Positions 53,352 to 63,321 are shown, counted from the stretch's first letter. The stretch: DNA of 64,000 bases from Stackebrandtia nassauensis DSM 44728 (GCF_000024545.1 NC_013947.1:868001-932000); one strand, 5' to 3'. Made by a program: numbers and translations. Notes: generated by a model from the sequence alone, not told the origin.

Positions 53352-55319
53352 GTGAACGAGACCCCGAAGTCGCAAGAGACTCTCGCTAATCTGCTCAACG
53401 AGACGCGGCATTTCGACCCGCCCGCGGAATTCGCCGCCCAGGCTACCGTCACCGCTGACGAGTACGACCGCGCGGGTGCCGACCGGCTGGCGTTCTGGGA
53501 ATCGAAAGCCGAGCGCTTGCACTGGGCCGCCAAGTGGGACCGGACCCTTGACTGGGACAACCCGCCGTTCGCGAAGTGGTTCGTCGGCGGCAAGCTCAAC
53601 GTCGCCTACAACTGTCTGGACCGGCACGTCGAGGCCGGAAACGGCGACCGGGTGGCGATCCACTGGGAGGGCGAGCCGGGCGACACCCGCACCATCACCT
53701 ACGCCGAGCTGACCAGCGAGGTCAAGAAGGCCGCCAACGCGCTCACCGCGCTGGGCGTCACCGCCGGGGACCGGGTCGCCATCTACATGCCGATGATCCC
53801 CGAAGCGGCGATGGCGATGCTGGCCTGCGCCCGCATCGGCGCCACCCACTCGGTGGTCTTCGGCGGCTTCAGCGTCGCGGCGCTGTCGGGCCGGATCCAG
53901 GACGCTGACGCCAAGGTCGTCATCACCGCCGACGGCGGCTACCGGCGCGGCAAGCCCAGCGACCTCAAGGGCATTGTGGACGATTCGGTGGCGCAGTGTC
54001 CGTCGGTGGAGAAGGTGCTCGTGGTGCGCCGCACCGGCTCCGACGTCGCCTGGACCGACAAGGACCTGTGGTGGCACGACGTGGTCGACTCCGCGTCGGA
54101 CGAACACGAGGCGCAGCCCTTCGACGCCGAGCACCCGCTGTTCATCCTCTACACGTCGGGAACCACCGCCAAGCCCAAGGGCATCCTGCACACCTCCGGC
54201 GGCTACCTGACCCAGGCCTCATACACCCACCAGGCCGTGTTCGACATCAAGCCCGACAACGACATCTACTGGTGCACCGCCGACATCGGCTGGGTCACCG
54301 GCCACTCGTACATCGTGTACGGTCCGATGTCGAACGGCGTCACGCAGGTCATGTACGAGGGCACCCCCGACACGCCCCACAAGGGACGTTTCTGGGAACT
54401 GGTGCAGAAGTACAGGATCACCCAGATCTACACCGCGCCCACCGCGATCCGCACCTTCATGAAGTGGGGCGACGACATCCCGGCCGGGTTCGACCTGTCG
54501 AGCCTGCGGGTCCTGGGTTCGGTGGGCGAGCCCATCAACCCCGAGGCGTGGATGTGGTATCGCAAGCACATCGGCGGCGACCGCTGCCCGGTCGTGGACA
54601 CCTGGTGGCAGACCGAGACCGGCGCGATGATGATCTCGCCGCTGCCGGGCGTCACCTCCACGATCCCCGGCTCGGCCCAGACCCCGCTGCCGGGCATCAG
54701 CGCCGACGTCGTCGACGACGAGGGCAAGTCGGTGCCCAACGGCGGCGGTGGCTACCTGGTGCTGCGCGAGCCGTGGCCGTCCATGCTTCGCACCATCTGG
54801 GGCGACGACCAACGCTTCCTCGACACCTACTGGTCCAAGTTCGACAACATGTACTTCGCCGGTGACGGCGCCAAACGCGATGCCGACGGCAACATCTGGC
54901 TGTTGGGCCGCGTCGACGACGTCATGCTCGTGTCCGGCCACAACATCTCGACCACCGAGGTCGAATCGGCCCTGGTCTCGCACCCGAAGGTCGCCGAGTC
55001 GGCGGTCGTCGGCGCCACCGACCCGGTCACCGGCCAGGGCATCGTGGCGTTCACGATCCTGCGCGGCGACGCGGACGGCGGCGAGGAACTGATGACCGAA
55101 CTGCGCAACCACGTCGCCAAGGAACTCGGCCCGATCGCCAAGCCGCGCCAGATCATGGTCGTCCCCGAGCTCCCCAAGACCCGCTCGGGCAAGATCATGC
55201 GCCGCCTGCTGCGCGACGTCGCCGAGAACCGTTCCCTGGGCGACGTGACGACGCTCCAGGACTCGGCCGTCATGGACCTCATCTCCAAGGGCATGTCCTC
55301 CGGCAAGGACGAGGACTGA
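53352..55319 (+). CDS. acs: Acetate-CoA ligase (acetyl-CoA synthetase)
   Basis: A 655-residue enzyme that makes acetyl-CoA from acetate, ATP and CoA in two steps. The ANL motifs [15 protein letters not shown] and [10 protein letters not shown] are present, with hinge/C-domain [19 protein letters not shown]. The regulatory acetylation lysine is Lys614 in [14 protein letters not shown] 53352 is set by AGGAGG five bases upstream; the frame is open far upstream but reads as antisense of the Fic-like gene. A U-tailed terminator follows. Confidence 0.95.
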   Translation: MNETPKSQETLANLLNETRHFDPPAEFAAQATVTADEYDRAGADRLAFWESKAERLHWAAKWDRTLDWDNPPFAKWFVGGKLNVAYNCLDRHVEAGNGDRVAIHWEGEPGDTRTITYAELTSEVKKAANALTALGVTAGDRVAIYMPMIPEAAMAMLACARIGATHSVVFGGFSVAALSGRIQDADAKVVITADGGYRRGKPSDLKGIVDDSVAQCPSVEKVLVVRRTGSDVAWTDKDLWWHDVVDSASDEHEAQPFDAEHPLFILYTSGTTAKPKGILHTSGGYLTQASYTHQAVFDIKPDNDIYWCTADIGWVTGHSYIVYGPMSNGVTQVMYEGTPDTPHKGRFWELVQKYRITQIYTAPTAIRTFMKWGDDIPAGFDLSSLRVLGSVGEPINPEAWMWYRKHIGGDRCPVVDTWWQTETGAMMISPLPGVTSTIPGSAQTPLPGISADVVDDEGKSVPNGGGGYLVLREPWPSMLRTIWGDDQRFLDTYWSKFDNMYFAGDGAKRDADGNIWLLGRVDDVMLVSGHNISTTEVESALVSHPKVAESAVVGATDPVTGQGIVAFTILRGDADGGEELMTELRNHVAKELGPIAKPRQIMVVPELPKTRSGKIMRRLLRDVAENRSLGDVTTLQDSAVMDLISKGMSSGKDED

Positions 55320-55332
55320 GCCAGCCGACCAC

Positions 55333-55373
55333 GCCGTGGCCCCTGACGACACGTCCGGGGCCACGGCTTTTTT
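55333..55373 (+). terminator. Rho-independent terminator after acs
   Basis: A perfect 11-bp stem (GCCGTGGCCCC / GGGGCCACGGC) with a 13-base loop is followed by six Ts. It starts 14 bases after the acs stop and insulates acs from the WXG-like cluster. Confidence 0.9.
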
Positions 55374-55468
55374 CGCGCACCCTGACCGTTTGGAGGAGGC
55401 GACGCACGTCACAGCTGTTTAGCCTAGGTTGCTCAGGCATGTGGGCGACGACAGGAAGCCACCCATCG

Positions 55469-55864
55469 ATGAGCGGACAGATTCAGGTAGACCGGCAGGC
55501 CTTGCGGCAGTTCGTGGAGACGATGCGGCAGACCGCCTCGGACATGGCCGCGGTGCGCGACAAGGCGACCGCGGCGTTCACCGGCAACTACCTCGACACC
55601 AACCGCACAGCCCGGTGGAACGGCGGGGTCAAGGTGACCCTCGGCGTCGTCAACCACGCGCACCCGGGCCGTGACGCCGGCGAGGTCATGGCCAACCGGA
55701 TCGTCAACACGGTGAACTTCGTCGTCAGCATGGAGGAGGGGACCAGAGCGATGGGTGGAATCGCCGAGGCGATACTCAACGCTCTGGACAACCAGGACCA
55801 GATCGGCTCCGCCGAACTGGAGGCCATCTTCGCGCAGTCTCCCTCGAAACCGCTGGGAGCGTGA
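55469..55864 (+). CDS. Hypothetical helical protein, first gene of WXG-like cluster
   Basis: A 131-residue, mostly helical protein (QALRQFVETMRQTASDMAAV; GGIAEAILNALDNQDQ) with a tryptophan-glycine turn (TARWNGG) between helices. This is reminiscent of but not a clear WXG100 protein. No signal peptide is visible. ATG 55469 has AGGAAG about 11 bases upstream; an in-frame ATG at 55439 could serve a leaderless mRNA. It precedes the next gene by four bases, so the pair resembles the small-partner/large-partner layout of type VII substrates. Confidence 0.6.
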   Translation: MSGQIQVDRQALRQFVETMRQTASDMAAVRDKATAAFTGNYLDTNRTARWNGGVKVTLGVVNHAHPGRDAGEVMANRIVNTVNFVVSMEEGTRAMGGIAEAILNALDNQDQIGSAELEAIFAQSPSKPLGA

Positions 55865-55868
55865 GTGA

Positions 55869-57326
55869 ATGAACGGCTATTACGATCGCTTCACCGGTCT
55901 GAACCTGGACGAGATCCTGGAGATCACCGGGACCGACTCCGCGCACTCCGACGAGTTGCGGCGGCAGGGCGCGGGGCTGAAGGCACTGTCGGACAAGCTG
56001 GACGAGAGCATCGGTGCCATGGCGTCCGCCAACAACGGCGTCGAGTCCACCTTCGACGGCGCGTCGGCGCGGGCGCTGATGGAGTCGATGCTCACGCTGA
56101 TGCGGCGCGGCAGCGAGGGCCACCAGGCACTGCGCGCCCAGCCGGACGTGTTCTTCAACCTGTCGGCCGAGTCCAACGCGACCCACCGGCACATGCTCGC
56201 GTTGCGCGAGGAGCGGGAGGACTGGCTGGACCGGTGGCGACGCAACCCCGCCGATCCCAAGGTGCTGGCGAAGTTCGGCGGCAAGGCCGGGGCGGACGGG
56301 ATGTACCACGCGATCCGCGACGAGTACGACGTCGAGGCGCGGCAGTTCATGCGGCGGACCACGGGGGGCTATGTGGACTCCGTCAAGAGCCTGCAGTCGA
56401 TGCAGCCCTACGACGGTCCCCGGTTGCCGCGCGAGGACGAGGCGAACGGGCCCAGGGGCTTCCGGGATCTCACGACGGCCGGGCCGTCGCTGGGCACGCG
56501 CGGCGCGGTCGACAGCGAGCCGACCCTGCAGAGCGCCGCCACCCTGGTTCCCGAGGCGACGAGTGCGCAGGGTCCCGCCCAGGCGCAGGTGCGTCAGCCG
56601 ATCATGACCACCGACATGGGAATGCTCGGCGCCGGTGGCCCCAAGCCGCCGAAGGCGAAGAAGAAGGACCGCAAGGACGACGACAAGGACGAGAACAGGA
56701 ACTCCCTCGAACCCGCCACCCAGCAGACGACCGCCCCGGTCATCGGTTCCCGGGAGGGGACGGCGGCGGAGAACCGCGAGACCACGCCGGTACAGCGCCA
56801 TGATGGGCTGCTGCCACCGGTCATCGGCGCCCGGCCTGGCGCCATCGGCGTGACAGGACGGGCGGCGGGAGTGCCCGGCGGTGGTAAACCCACCCCGCCG
56901 CCGCCCCAAGTTCCACGTCGGACATTCACCGGGAACGTCTCCGGGGTGCGAGCCGTGGCGCGCCAGTATCCGGCGGAGGGCCGGATCTTCCGCGGCGGCA
57001 CCACAGACGGTGGCGGCGGCCAGGAACGGCCCGCGCCCGGATACACCCGGCAGCCCAAGGCCGTGCACGGCGACACCGACAACCCCAACCGCGCGGTGGT
57101 GCGCAATTCGCGGGCGTTCGGCGCCGAGGCGGCGCCCCCGCCGGTGGAGCCGCAGCCCTTCGAGCCGACGGCTGAGAGCTCGCGTCCGTCGTCGGAGCGG
57201 GAGTGGCAGACCAGCAGACCCGTTGTGGCGCCGGTGATCCGGTCGCGCCCGCACGTCGAGCCGGAGGAGGTCGAGCACGAGCCCGGACCGTTCCTGACGC
57301 ACTACAACCTGGGACGCGAACGGTGA
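55869..57326 (+). CDS. WXG100-like protein with long disordered C-terminus
   Basis: A 485-residue protein. Residues about 25-120 form a helical hairpin like WXG100/PPE proteins, with FDG (in VESTFDGASARALMESM) in place of WxG. From about residue 195 the chain is Pro/Gly/Arg/Lys-rich, low complexity and probably disordered (PKAKKKDRKDDDKDENRN). The last 20 residues (HVEPEEVEHEPGPFLTHYNL) look ordered again. It could be a type VII secretion substrate or scaffold; there is no signal peptide. It starts four bases after the upstream gene. Confidence 0.6.
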   Translation: MNGYYDRFTGLNLDEILEITGTDSAHSDELRRQGAGLKALSDKLDESIGAMASANNGVESTFDGASARALMESMLTLMRRGSEGHQALRAQPDVFFNLSAESNATHRHMLALREEREDWLDRWRRNPADPKVLAKFGGKAGADGMYHAIRDEYDVEARQFMRRTTGGYVDSVKSLQSMQPYDGPRLPREDEANGPRGFRDLTTAGPSLGTRGAVDSEPTLQSAATLVPEATSAQGPAQAQVRQPIMTTDMGMLGAGGPKPPKAKKKDRKDDDKDENRNSLEPATQQTTAPVIGSREGTAAENRETTPVQRHDGLLPPVIGARPGAIGVTGRAAGVPGGGKPTPPPPQVPRRTFTGNVSGVRAVARQYPAEGRIFRGGTTDGGGGQERPAPGYTRQPKAVHGDTDNPNRAVVRNSRAFGAEAAPPPVEPQPFEPTAESSRPSSEREWQTSRPVVAPVIRSRPHVEPEEVEHEPGPFLTHYNLGRER

Positions 57327-57381
57327 CGTCCGCGCGCTGTGGTGCCCGTTGTCCAGCTGCCAATCGCCTGACGGGGTTGAG

Positions 57382-57903
57382 ATGGGGATACTCGCCGATC
57401 GCCTCAACACGATGACGGTGCGGGTGACCTCGCCCGACGACACGGTCCGGCTGTACCTCACCGGCGGCGACCAGCTCCACCTGGAATTCGCCAAGGGGTC
57501 GCTGGACCAGCACACCGAAACCTCATTGTCCAAACAGCTCAGTCATGTGTGCACCGCCGCGCTGCGGAAGCGACGCCAGACCATGGCCGCCACCGCGCGC
57601 AAACTCATCGTCGACATGGACGCCGACGAGGACGACACCTTCGCGAGGCGACCGCGGCGGCCGATGGCCCGACCGGCGGCGGCGAACCTCGCCATCACGG
57701 CCAAGGGCCGCTCGCCGCGGTCCCTCATCACCATCCGGCGCATCCCCGGCGACATCTTCGACGTGAAGATCCGCAAGGGAAGCCTGGGACGCTTCAACGG
57801 CGATCAGCTGACCGTCGAGTTCCACGGCGCGCTGCGCGCCACCGCCGCCGACTACCAGCGGCAGCTGGCCGAACTGCGAGAGAAGCAGGGGGGTCCATCG
57901 TGA
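57382..57903 (+). CDS. Tandem YbaB-like protein
   Basis: A 173-residue protein that looks like two YbaB/EbfC-like halves: strands VRVTSPDDTVRLYLTGGD then a helix with LSKQLSHVCTAALRKRRQ, and strands LITIRRIPGDIFDVKIRKG then a helix ending ATAADYQRQLAEL. YbaB-like proteins commonly neighbour WXG genes in actinobacteria. It overlaps the next WXG gene by 4 bases (GTGA). The start at ATG 57382 is preferred; a GTG at 57349 is also in frame. A distant paralogue ends this cluster on the opposite strand. Confidence 0.6.
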   Translation: MGILADRLNTMTVRVTSPDDTVRLYLTGGDQLHLEFAKGSLDQHTETSLSKQLSHVCTAALRKRRQTMAATARKLIVDMDADEDDTFARRPRRPMARPAAANLAITAKGRSPRSLITIRRIPGDIFDVKIRKGSLGRFNGDQLTVEFHGALRATAADYQRQLAELREKQGGPS

Positions 57904-59024
57904 ACGGAATGTCGGTGACGCCGGGCCTGCTGATCGAGTACGTCCGCAGGCATCACGACGACGCGGGTGCGGCCGGTGAGCTGGCCGGGTACCTTTCCCG
58001 GCTCAGGGTACCCGGCACGGCCTGGGGCGAGCTGCCGTTCGCCACCGAGCTCGACGAGCGGGTCGCGACCGCGATCGAGGAGCGGGTCACGAAGCTGAAC
58101 CGGTCGCGAGGGCGGCTGTCCGGGGTCCCGGACTGGCTGCGCCGCGCCGCCGCCGACTTCGCCGCCTCCGATGTGGAGGCCACCCGGCTCCTGCGCGCCG
58201 CCGCGGGCGAGTACTCATCCGATGTGGATCCGGTGGAACCCGTCGACGGCCACGAGACCGTGGGCGCCACGGCCGACGCCCACGCGATCCTGGCCGAGAT
58301 CGCCGCCACCGCAGGGCTTGTGTCGCTCGCCGGCCCGCCCGCCGACCGTGAATCACCCGGAAGCGAAGAGCTGATGTCCTGTCGCGCCGAACACATATCC
58401 ACTCTGGAGCAGGCCGAGGGACTGCTGCGGCAGCGGGGCCTGCTGGACTTCACCGCCCCCAGTCAGTACCTGCGACAGCTGGCGACGGTGCGGCCGGGGA
58501 CCGTCGGTGGCCGGGCCGAACCGCTGTCCACCCTGTCGGGCTATGTGGACGGTATGGGCGCGCGCCTGACCGCCGACGCCGCGAGGCTGTCACGGCAGTG
58601 GGAGGGCGAGACCGCCGCCGCGTTCGACGACAGCACCACCGGCACCGCCGAGGCGCTGACCGACACCGCCGCCGACCTGTCCTGGCTGGCCTCGGAGACC
58701 GAGGCGCTATGGCGGCTGCTCGACACCCTTATGCACGACGTCGCCGAGGCGGTCTGGAGCCGGGTGGAGACCGTCGGCGACTCCCGCATCGCCCGGATCC
58801 GCACCGCCGTGGACCTGGTCGAGGACGCCAACGTCCTGGCCGCCGAGACCGACGCGACGGTGCTGTGGGGCGGACTGTCCGATGAGGAGGTCGACGCCGC
58901 GCTTCAGGTGCTGTACAAGCGGGTGTGGTACCTGGCCAACGCCATGACGGGGCTGGTGAGCACCGCCCGCGACGACGCGGCCCGGCTCTTCGAGCCCGGT
59001 GAGCGGCCCCCCGTCGGCGAGTGA
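57900..59024 (+). CDS. WXG100-domain protein
   Basis: A 374-residue helical protein. Its second half contains a full WXG100-like hairpin: helix LSGYVDGMGARLTADAARLS, turn QWEGE (Trp234-Gly236), then TAAAFDDSTTGTAEALTDTA. The N-terminal 200 residues are helical with an acidic, Pro-containing linker. It is probably an ESX-type exported or partner protein, but no ESX ATPase or membrane core gene is in the window. GTG 57900 overlaps the YbaB-like stop; an in-frame ATG at 57909 is possible. Confidence 0.65.
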   Translation: MNGMSVTPGLLIEYVRRHHDDAGAAGELAGYLSRLRVPGTAWGELPFATELDERVATAIEERVTKLNRSRGRLSGVPDWLRRAAADFAASDVEATRLLRAAAGEYSSDVDPVEPVDGHETVGATADAHAILAEIAATAGLVSLAGPPADRESPGSEELMSCRAEHISTLEQAEGLLRQRGLLDFTAPSQYLRQLATVRPGTVGGRAEPLSTLSGYVDGMGARLTADAARLSRQWEGETAAAFDDSTTGTAEALTDTAADLSWLASETEALWRLLDTLMHDVAEAVWSRVETVGDSRIARIRTAVDLVEDANVLAAETDATVLWGGLSDEEVDAALQVLYKRVWYLANAMTGLVSTARDDAARLFEPGERPPVGE

Positions 59025-59155
59025 TCCGCCGAACGGCCGCGAATCGCGAAGTCTGGCCGAACGGTCCGATTGCGGTTTCGTCGCGTGCCCGCCGCCGTCG
59101 GCCGGGTTAAGGTCCGAATTCTCCGAGACCGTACGACCCCCCCCAGGAGTACCGC

Positions 59156-60421
59156 ATGAGCGCCATCATGGACAAGGCCTACGAGGTGCAGGAGGCCGCT
59201 GCCGCCGCCGCGCTCGTGGAGATCGACGGCGACGGATACATCGACTACGTCTTCGACAATCCGTCCTATGTCCACGACTGGCCCGCCGACCCCTACGACA
59301 GTTCCACCATCTCGGGGATCCCCGGTGCCTTCGCCTGGATCGGCTACCGCGACCCCGGCGGCCTGCCGGACAAACGCGCCGCCGTCGAACGCGGCCAGTC
59401 GGTGCTGGAAGCCTCGCAGGGGGAGTTCTTCCGGCTGAAGAACCTGCTCCACGACGACGAGAAGTTCAGCGGCTCGACGGTGAACACGTTCATCGACTAC
59501 CTGGACGTCATCGCCGATGCCGCCGAGGACCAGGCCGGGCTCGCCGACGAGCTGTCCCTCGCCGTGGAATGCGTCGAAGGGCTCGTCAAGGCCGCCGAGA
59601 ACGACGTCATCGACATCGCCGACAAGACGATCGCGGCGCTCAACGCGATGGCCGCCGAGGACGACGTCCCCAACAGCGAGATGCTGCTCAGCGTCACCGC
59701 CGCGCTGATCGGCGTCGTCGGCACCGTCGCCACCGGCGGAACCGCCACGGCGATCACCTTCGCGTTGATCAGCGGCGGCCTGTCGGTCGCGACGACGGCG
59801 GGGACGGACACCCAGGGCAGCACGGACTTCGACAACGTCTACCACCTGATCGAGTACTCGCTGTACCCGGCGCTGGACTACCGGCGCGGGAAACTGGAGG
59901 AGAAGGAAGGCGAGATCGTCGACGGCCTCAACGCCGACCTGAGGGCCCTCGACGGCCAGGGCGGGCACGACGTCCGCGACAGCCTGGACCCCCGGCCCGG
60001 CGGGCTTGTCAACGGCCGCGGCAACTTCCGCGCCACCGGCGCCACCGCCGCCGACCTGAAGGAACTGTACGGTCTGGCGACCGGCGAGGTGCCCGCGCTG
60101 GCCGGTGACTTCGCCACCGCCTCCGGCGATTTCAACGCCGCCAACGGCACCGAGACCGCCGCGATGGGCGACGTCTCGGCGCCGTGGGAGCGGCTGCTGG
60201 ATCTGCTGCAACGCATGTCCGCCAAGGCGAGTGAGGCCCTGTACGACGGCGGCACCGTGCTGGCCAACGCCGCGCAGGACTTCGCCAAGCAGGACGGCGT
60301 GCACGCCGAGTGGGTCAACCGCAGCGGCGAGGAGCTGTTCGACCGGCACGAGGCGGTGTTCCCGGCGCCGGTTCCCGACCCGCTCAGCCGTCGCTACCCC
60401 GACATCGGGCCCACCTTCTGA
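59156..60421 (+). CDS. Large hypothetical protein of the WXG-like cluster
   Basis: A 421-residue acidic, mainly helical protein. YEVQE near residue 9 fits the loose type VII YxxxD/E pattern, but by position it may be chance. A glycine/alanine-rich hydrophobic hairpin lies at about residues 182-220 (ALIGVVGTVATGGTATAITF), able to insert in membranes. The C-terminus is WVNRSGEELFDRHEAVFPAP. I recognise no enzymatic or toxin domain. AGGAG six bases before ATG 59156 fixes the start. It has its own leader, so it may be a separate transcript. Confidence 0.6.
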   Translation: MSAIMDKAYEVQEAAAAAALVEIDGDGYIDYVFDNPSYVHDWPADPYDSSTISGIPGAFAWIGYRDPGGLPDKRAAVERGQSVLEASQGEFFRLKNLLHDDEKFSGSTVNTFIDYLDVIADAAEDQAGLADELSLAVECVEGLVKAAENDVIDIADKTIAALNAMAAEDDVPNSEMLLSVTAALIGVVGTVATGGTATAITFALISGGLSVATTAGTDTQGSTDFDNVYHLIEYSLYPALDYRRGKLEEKEGEIVDGLNADLRALDGQGGHDVRDSLDPRPGGLVNGRGNFRATGATAADLKELYGLATGEVPALAGDFATASGDFNAANGTETAAMGDVSAPWERLLDLLQRMSAKASEALYDGGTVLANAAQDFAKQDGVHAEWVNRSGEELFDRHEAVFPAPVPDPLSRRYPDIGPTF

Positions 60422-60427
60422 GGAGCG

Positions 60428-60456
60428 GGGCTGGCCGCCGCTCCGGCGGTCAGCCC
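60428..60456. terminator. Hairpin between the convergent ends of the WXG-like cluster
   Basis: GGGCTGGCCGCC (60428-60439) pairs with GGCGGTCAGCCC (60445-60456) with one G-U wobble and a 5-base loop. It lies just after one stop and overlaps the opposite stop, as expected for a two-way terminator. No U-run. Confidence 0.5.
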
Positions 60457-61001
60457 TGGCGGGACTGCCGTCGCGCCTCGCGGACGGCCTCGCGCATGTC
60501 GGTGCGGAACTTGGCGGACAGCTCGTTGAGGACCTGCGCGATCTCGGTGGCCAGCTGCTCCCGGTGCGAGTCGTTGACCGCCGCGATCTTCAGGCTCACA
60601 CCGTCGGTGGCGCTCCAGGTGCCGCGCACCAGCCGACTCGCCGAGGTCGCCTTGACCGAGACCGCCTCGCGGGCCCGGTTCACCCGCTCCTGTTCGGCCT
60701 CGGCACGGGGTTTGGGCTGGTGCGGCCGCACCTCCCGGTACTCGGCGAGGATGCGCTGCTCCTGCTGCCGGTGACCCCGCAGCGTGCCGTTGAAGGCGTG
60801 CGTCACCTCCTCGGCCAGCAGCTTCGGGTCCAGTTTCTGGAAGCCCTCCGGACGCAGCTCGACGCTGTGTCGCCCGCCCTGCAACGTGACCCGGGCCCGC
60901 CCCTGCGGTGAGGTCGCGGTGATGCGGGCGTCGGTGAGCTTCGACAGCCGCTCCAGGGTGCGCATCGCCGTGACCGGTTCGGCCGCTTCGTCGTTCGCCA
61001 T
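60450..61001 (-). CDS. Tandem YbaB-like protein, convergent with the WXG-like cluster
   Basis: A 183-residue basic protein with the same two-half layout as the protein at 57382: strands ITATSPQGRARVTLQGG then helix PKLLAEEVTHAFNGTLRGHR, a charged linker, strands VSVKATSASRLVRGTWS then a helix LATEIAQVLNELSAKFRTDM. This suggests an internal YbaB-fold duplication. ATG 61001 was chosen because coding character begins there. It probably acts with the WXG-like proteins, as YbaB/WXG neighbours are common, but the function is unknown. Confidence 0.6.
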   Translation of the reverse strand: MANDEAAEPVTAMRTLERLSKLTDARITATSPQGRARVTLQGGRHSVELRPEGFQKLDPKLLAEEVTHAFNGTLRGHRQQEQRILAEYREVRPHQPKPRAEAEQERVNRAREAVSVKATSASRLVRGTWSATDGVSLKIAAVNDSHREQLATEIAQVLNELSAKFRTDMREAVREARRQSRQG

Positions 61002-61167
61002 GCGCCCTATCGTCGGACGGTCGCCGGTTCCCGTCATCCGCCGAACGGCCAGGTCCCGCGAAAACCTCCCGGAGCCCCAGGTCACTATCGGAGCGACACG
61101 CCCCGAAACCCGTGACCGTTATGACAGGGTTGGGGCATGTTCGTCCAGGTGACCCGGAAGATCCACA

Positions 61168-62373
61168 ATGGCTCGTAAGCTGGTGCGCAAGGTCGCCGCG
61201 GTGCCCGCCGAGGTGGTCCGGTACCTACGGGTCGAGGCCACCGGCGGTCTGATCCTGCTGGTCGCCACCGCCGCCGCGCTCATCCTGGCCAACCTGTCGG
61301 TCACCGCTGAGGGGTACCGGCGGCTCACCGAGACCACCGTCGGACCCGAGGCGCTGCACCTCAACCTGACGCTGGGCGCCTGGGCCAACGACGGGCTGCT
61401 GGCGATCTTCTTCCTGGTCGCGGGACTGGAACTCAAACGCGAACTCGTGTCGGGGGAGCTGTCCAGCCCGCGCAAGGCGATGCTGCCGCTGTTCGCCGCC
61501 GTCGGCGGCATGGCGGTCCCGGCGCTGGTGGCCTTCGGCGTCGCCTTTGACGCCCCCGGCGGCGGCGAGGTGTGGCCGGTGCCCACCGCCACCGACATCG
61601 CGTTCGCGCTGGCGGTGCTGGCGGTCGTCGCCTCCAACCTGCCGTCCGGGGTGCGGGTGTTCCTGCTGTCGCTGGCGGTCGTGGACGACCTGGGCGCCAT
61701 CACGCTGATCGCGGTGCTGTACACCGACGGCATCAAACTCGTGCCGCTGGCGGTCAGTCTCGCCTGCGTGGCCGCGTACTGGCTGCTGCAATCGCGCGGC
61801 ATCAGGTTCCTGCCGCTGTACATCGTGCTGGGCTTCATCGCCTGGATGACGATGCACGAGGCCGGGGTGCACGCCACCATCGCCGGGGTGCTGCTGGCCT
61901 TCGCCACCCGGGTGAAACCGCGCGCGGGCGAGAAACACGCCCCGGCGCTGCGGCTGGAGCACGCCCTGCAACCGCTGTCGGCGGGCGTGTGCGTGCCCGT
62001 GTTCGCGTTCTTCGCCGCCGGGATCTCGCTGGAGGAGGACGCGATGGGCGCGTTCCTGGCCGACCGGGCCGCGCTGGCGGTGGTCGCCGGACTCGTCATC
62101 GGGAAGTTCATCGGCGTGTACGGCGGTTCCCGGCTGGCGGTGTGGCTGGGCGCGGCCCGGCTGCCGTCCGGCCTGCTGTGGCGCGACATCGCCGCGGTGG
62201 CGTTCCTGACCGGCTGCGGTTTCACCGTCAGCCTGCTGATGGCCGAACTGGCGTTCAGCGACCCGGCCCAGCAGGCCAACGTCAAGGCCGCGGTGCTGAT
62301 CGGTTCGCTGCTGGCGGCGCTGATCGCCGCGACAGTACTGCGTATCCGGGTCAAACGACGCGCCGAAACGTGA
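61168..62373 (+). CDS. nhaA: Na+/H+ antiporter NhaA
   Basis: A 401-residue antiporter that exports Na+ or Li+ in exchange for protons. About twelve helices are visible. The ion-binding Asp pair is Asp173-Asp174 in SLAVVDDLGAITLIA, and the unwound-helix segment PTATDIAFALAVL carries the upstream aspartate. The pH-sensing N-terminus (ELKRELVSGEL) is conserved. It stands alone, with no obvious regulator beside it. The ATG at 61168 gives standard length. Confidence 0.95.
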   Translation: MARKLVRKVAAVPAEVVRYLRVEATGGLILLVATAAALILANLSVTAEGYRRLTETTVGPEALHLNLTLGAWANDGLLAIFFLVAGLELKRELVSGELSSPRKAMLPLFAAVGGMAVPALVAFGVAFDAPGGGEVWPVPTATDIAFALAVLAVVASNLPSGVRVFLLSLAVVDDLGAITLIAVLYTDGIKLVPLAVSLACVAAYWLLQSRGIRFLPLYIVLGFIAWMTMHEAGVHATIAGVLLAFATRVKPRAGEKHAPALRLEHALQPLSAGVCVPVFAFFAAGISLEEDAMGAFLADRAALAVVAGLVIGKFIGVYGGSRLAVWLGAARLPSGLLWRDIAAVAFLTGCGFTVSLLMAELAFSDPAQQANVKAAVLIGSLLAALIAATVLRIRVKRRAET

Positions 62374-62397
62374 CGCCGATCCACTAACGTGGACATT

Positions 62398-63321
62398 ATG
62401 GGCAGACGCAGCATCGACGAGTCCACCGTCCTGACCGACGGACCCTGGAAACACCGCTACGTCGACGCCAACGGGGTGCGCTTCCACGTCGCCGAGATGG
62501 GCCACGGCCCGCTCATCCTGCTGCTGCACGGATTCCCGGAGTTCTGGTGGGCCTGGCACCGCCAGCTCCCGGCGCTGGCCGACGCCGGTTACCGGGTCGC
62601 CGCGGTCGACCTGCGCGGCTACGGCGCCTCCGACAAACCGCCGCGCGGCTACGACGCCTACACGATGGCCTCCGACATCACCGGACTGATCCGCTCACTG
62701 GGCGAACGCGAAGCCGTCCTGGTCGGGCACGACCTGGGCGGCATGCTCGCCTTCGCCGCCGCCGCGTTCCACCCCGGCAGCGTCCGGCGGCTGGTCATCC
62801 TGTCGGCGGCCCATCCGCTGCGGCAGCGCGCCGCCCTGGCCGTCGACCCGCGCGGCCAACTGTCGGCCAGCCGACACATTCTCGCGTTCCAGCTACCCCG
62901 ATTCGAACACGTCCTCACAAAGAACGACGCCGCCATGGTGGGGAACCTGATGCGGCACTGGGTCGGCCCCGACCATGCCGACGAGGCCGAGTTCGCCGAC
63001 TACCTGCGCGTGTGCCGCGACGCCATCCAGCTGCCCCAGGTGGCGTTGCGCGCCCTCACGGCGTACCGGTGGGCACTGCGATCGGCGCTGCTGCCGTCGG
63101 GACGCCGGTTCGTGAAACTGTTGCAGGAACCGATCAAGGCCCCCACGCTGCAGTTGCACGGTTCGGCCGACACCGCCGTACTGCCCCGCACCGCCCAAGG
63201 TTCCGGACGTTATGTAGCCTCCAGCTACGAGTGGCGGGTTCTGGAGGGCGTCGGTCACTTTCCCCAGCTAGAGGCCCCCGAAACCGTCACCGGCGAGATC
63301 CTGCGCTGGGCGAAGGAATAG
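62398..63321 (+). CDS. Alpha/beta hydrolase, epoxide hydrolase-like
   Basis: A 307-residue alpha/beta-hydrolase. The nucleophile elbow is GHDLGG with Asp112, the oxyanion motif HGFPEFWWAWH is intact, and the charge-relay His is in GVGHFPQLEAPE. Aspartate nucleophile plus HGFPE indicates epoxide hydrolase (or haloalkane dehalogenase relatives). Cap-domain tyrosines cannot be assigned surely. ATG 62398 was chosen; TAACGT at 62385-62390 could be the -10 of a leaderless mRNA. A GTG at 62389 is also in frame. Confidence 0.85.
   Translation: MGRRSIDESTVLTDGPWKHRYVDANGVRFHVAEMGHGPLILLLHGFPEFWWAWHRQLPALADAGYRVAAVDLRGYGASDKPPRGYDAYTMASDITGLIRSLGEREAVLVGHDLGGMLAFAAAAFHPGSVRRLVILSAAHPLRQRAALAVDPRGQLSASRHILAFQLPRFEHVLTKNDAAMVGNLMRHWVGPDHADEAEFADYLRVCRDAIQLPQVALRALTAYRWALRSALLPSGRRFVKLLQEPIKAPTLQLHGSADTAVLPRTAQGSGRYVASSYEWRVLEGVGHFPQLEAPETVTGEILRWAKE

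Noticed and set aside
55869-57326. Type VII secretion locus (ESX) call for the cluster
   Set aside because: Only WXG-like and YbaB-like proteins are visible. Without EccC/EccD/MycP-type genes I keep it as a candidate substrate cluster, not a secretion system.
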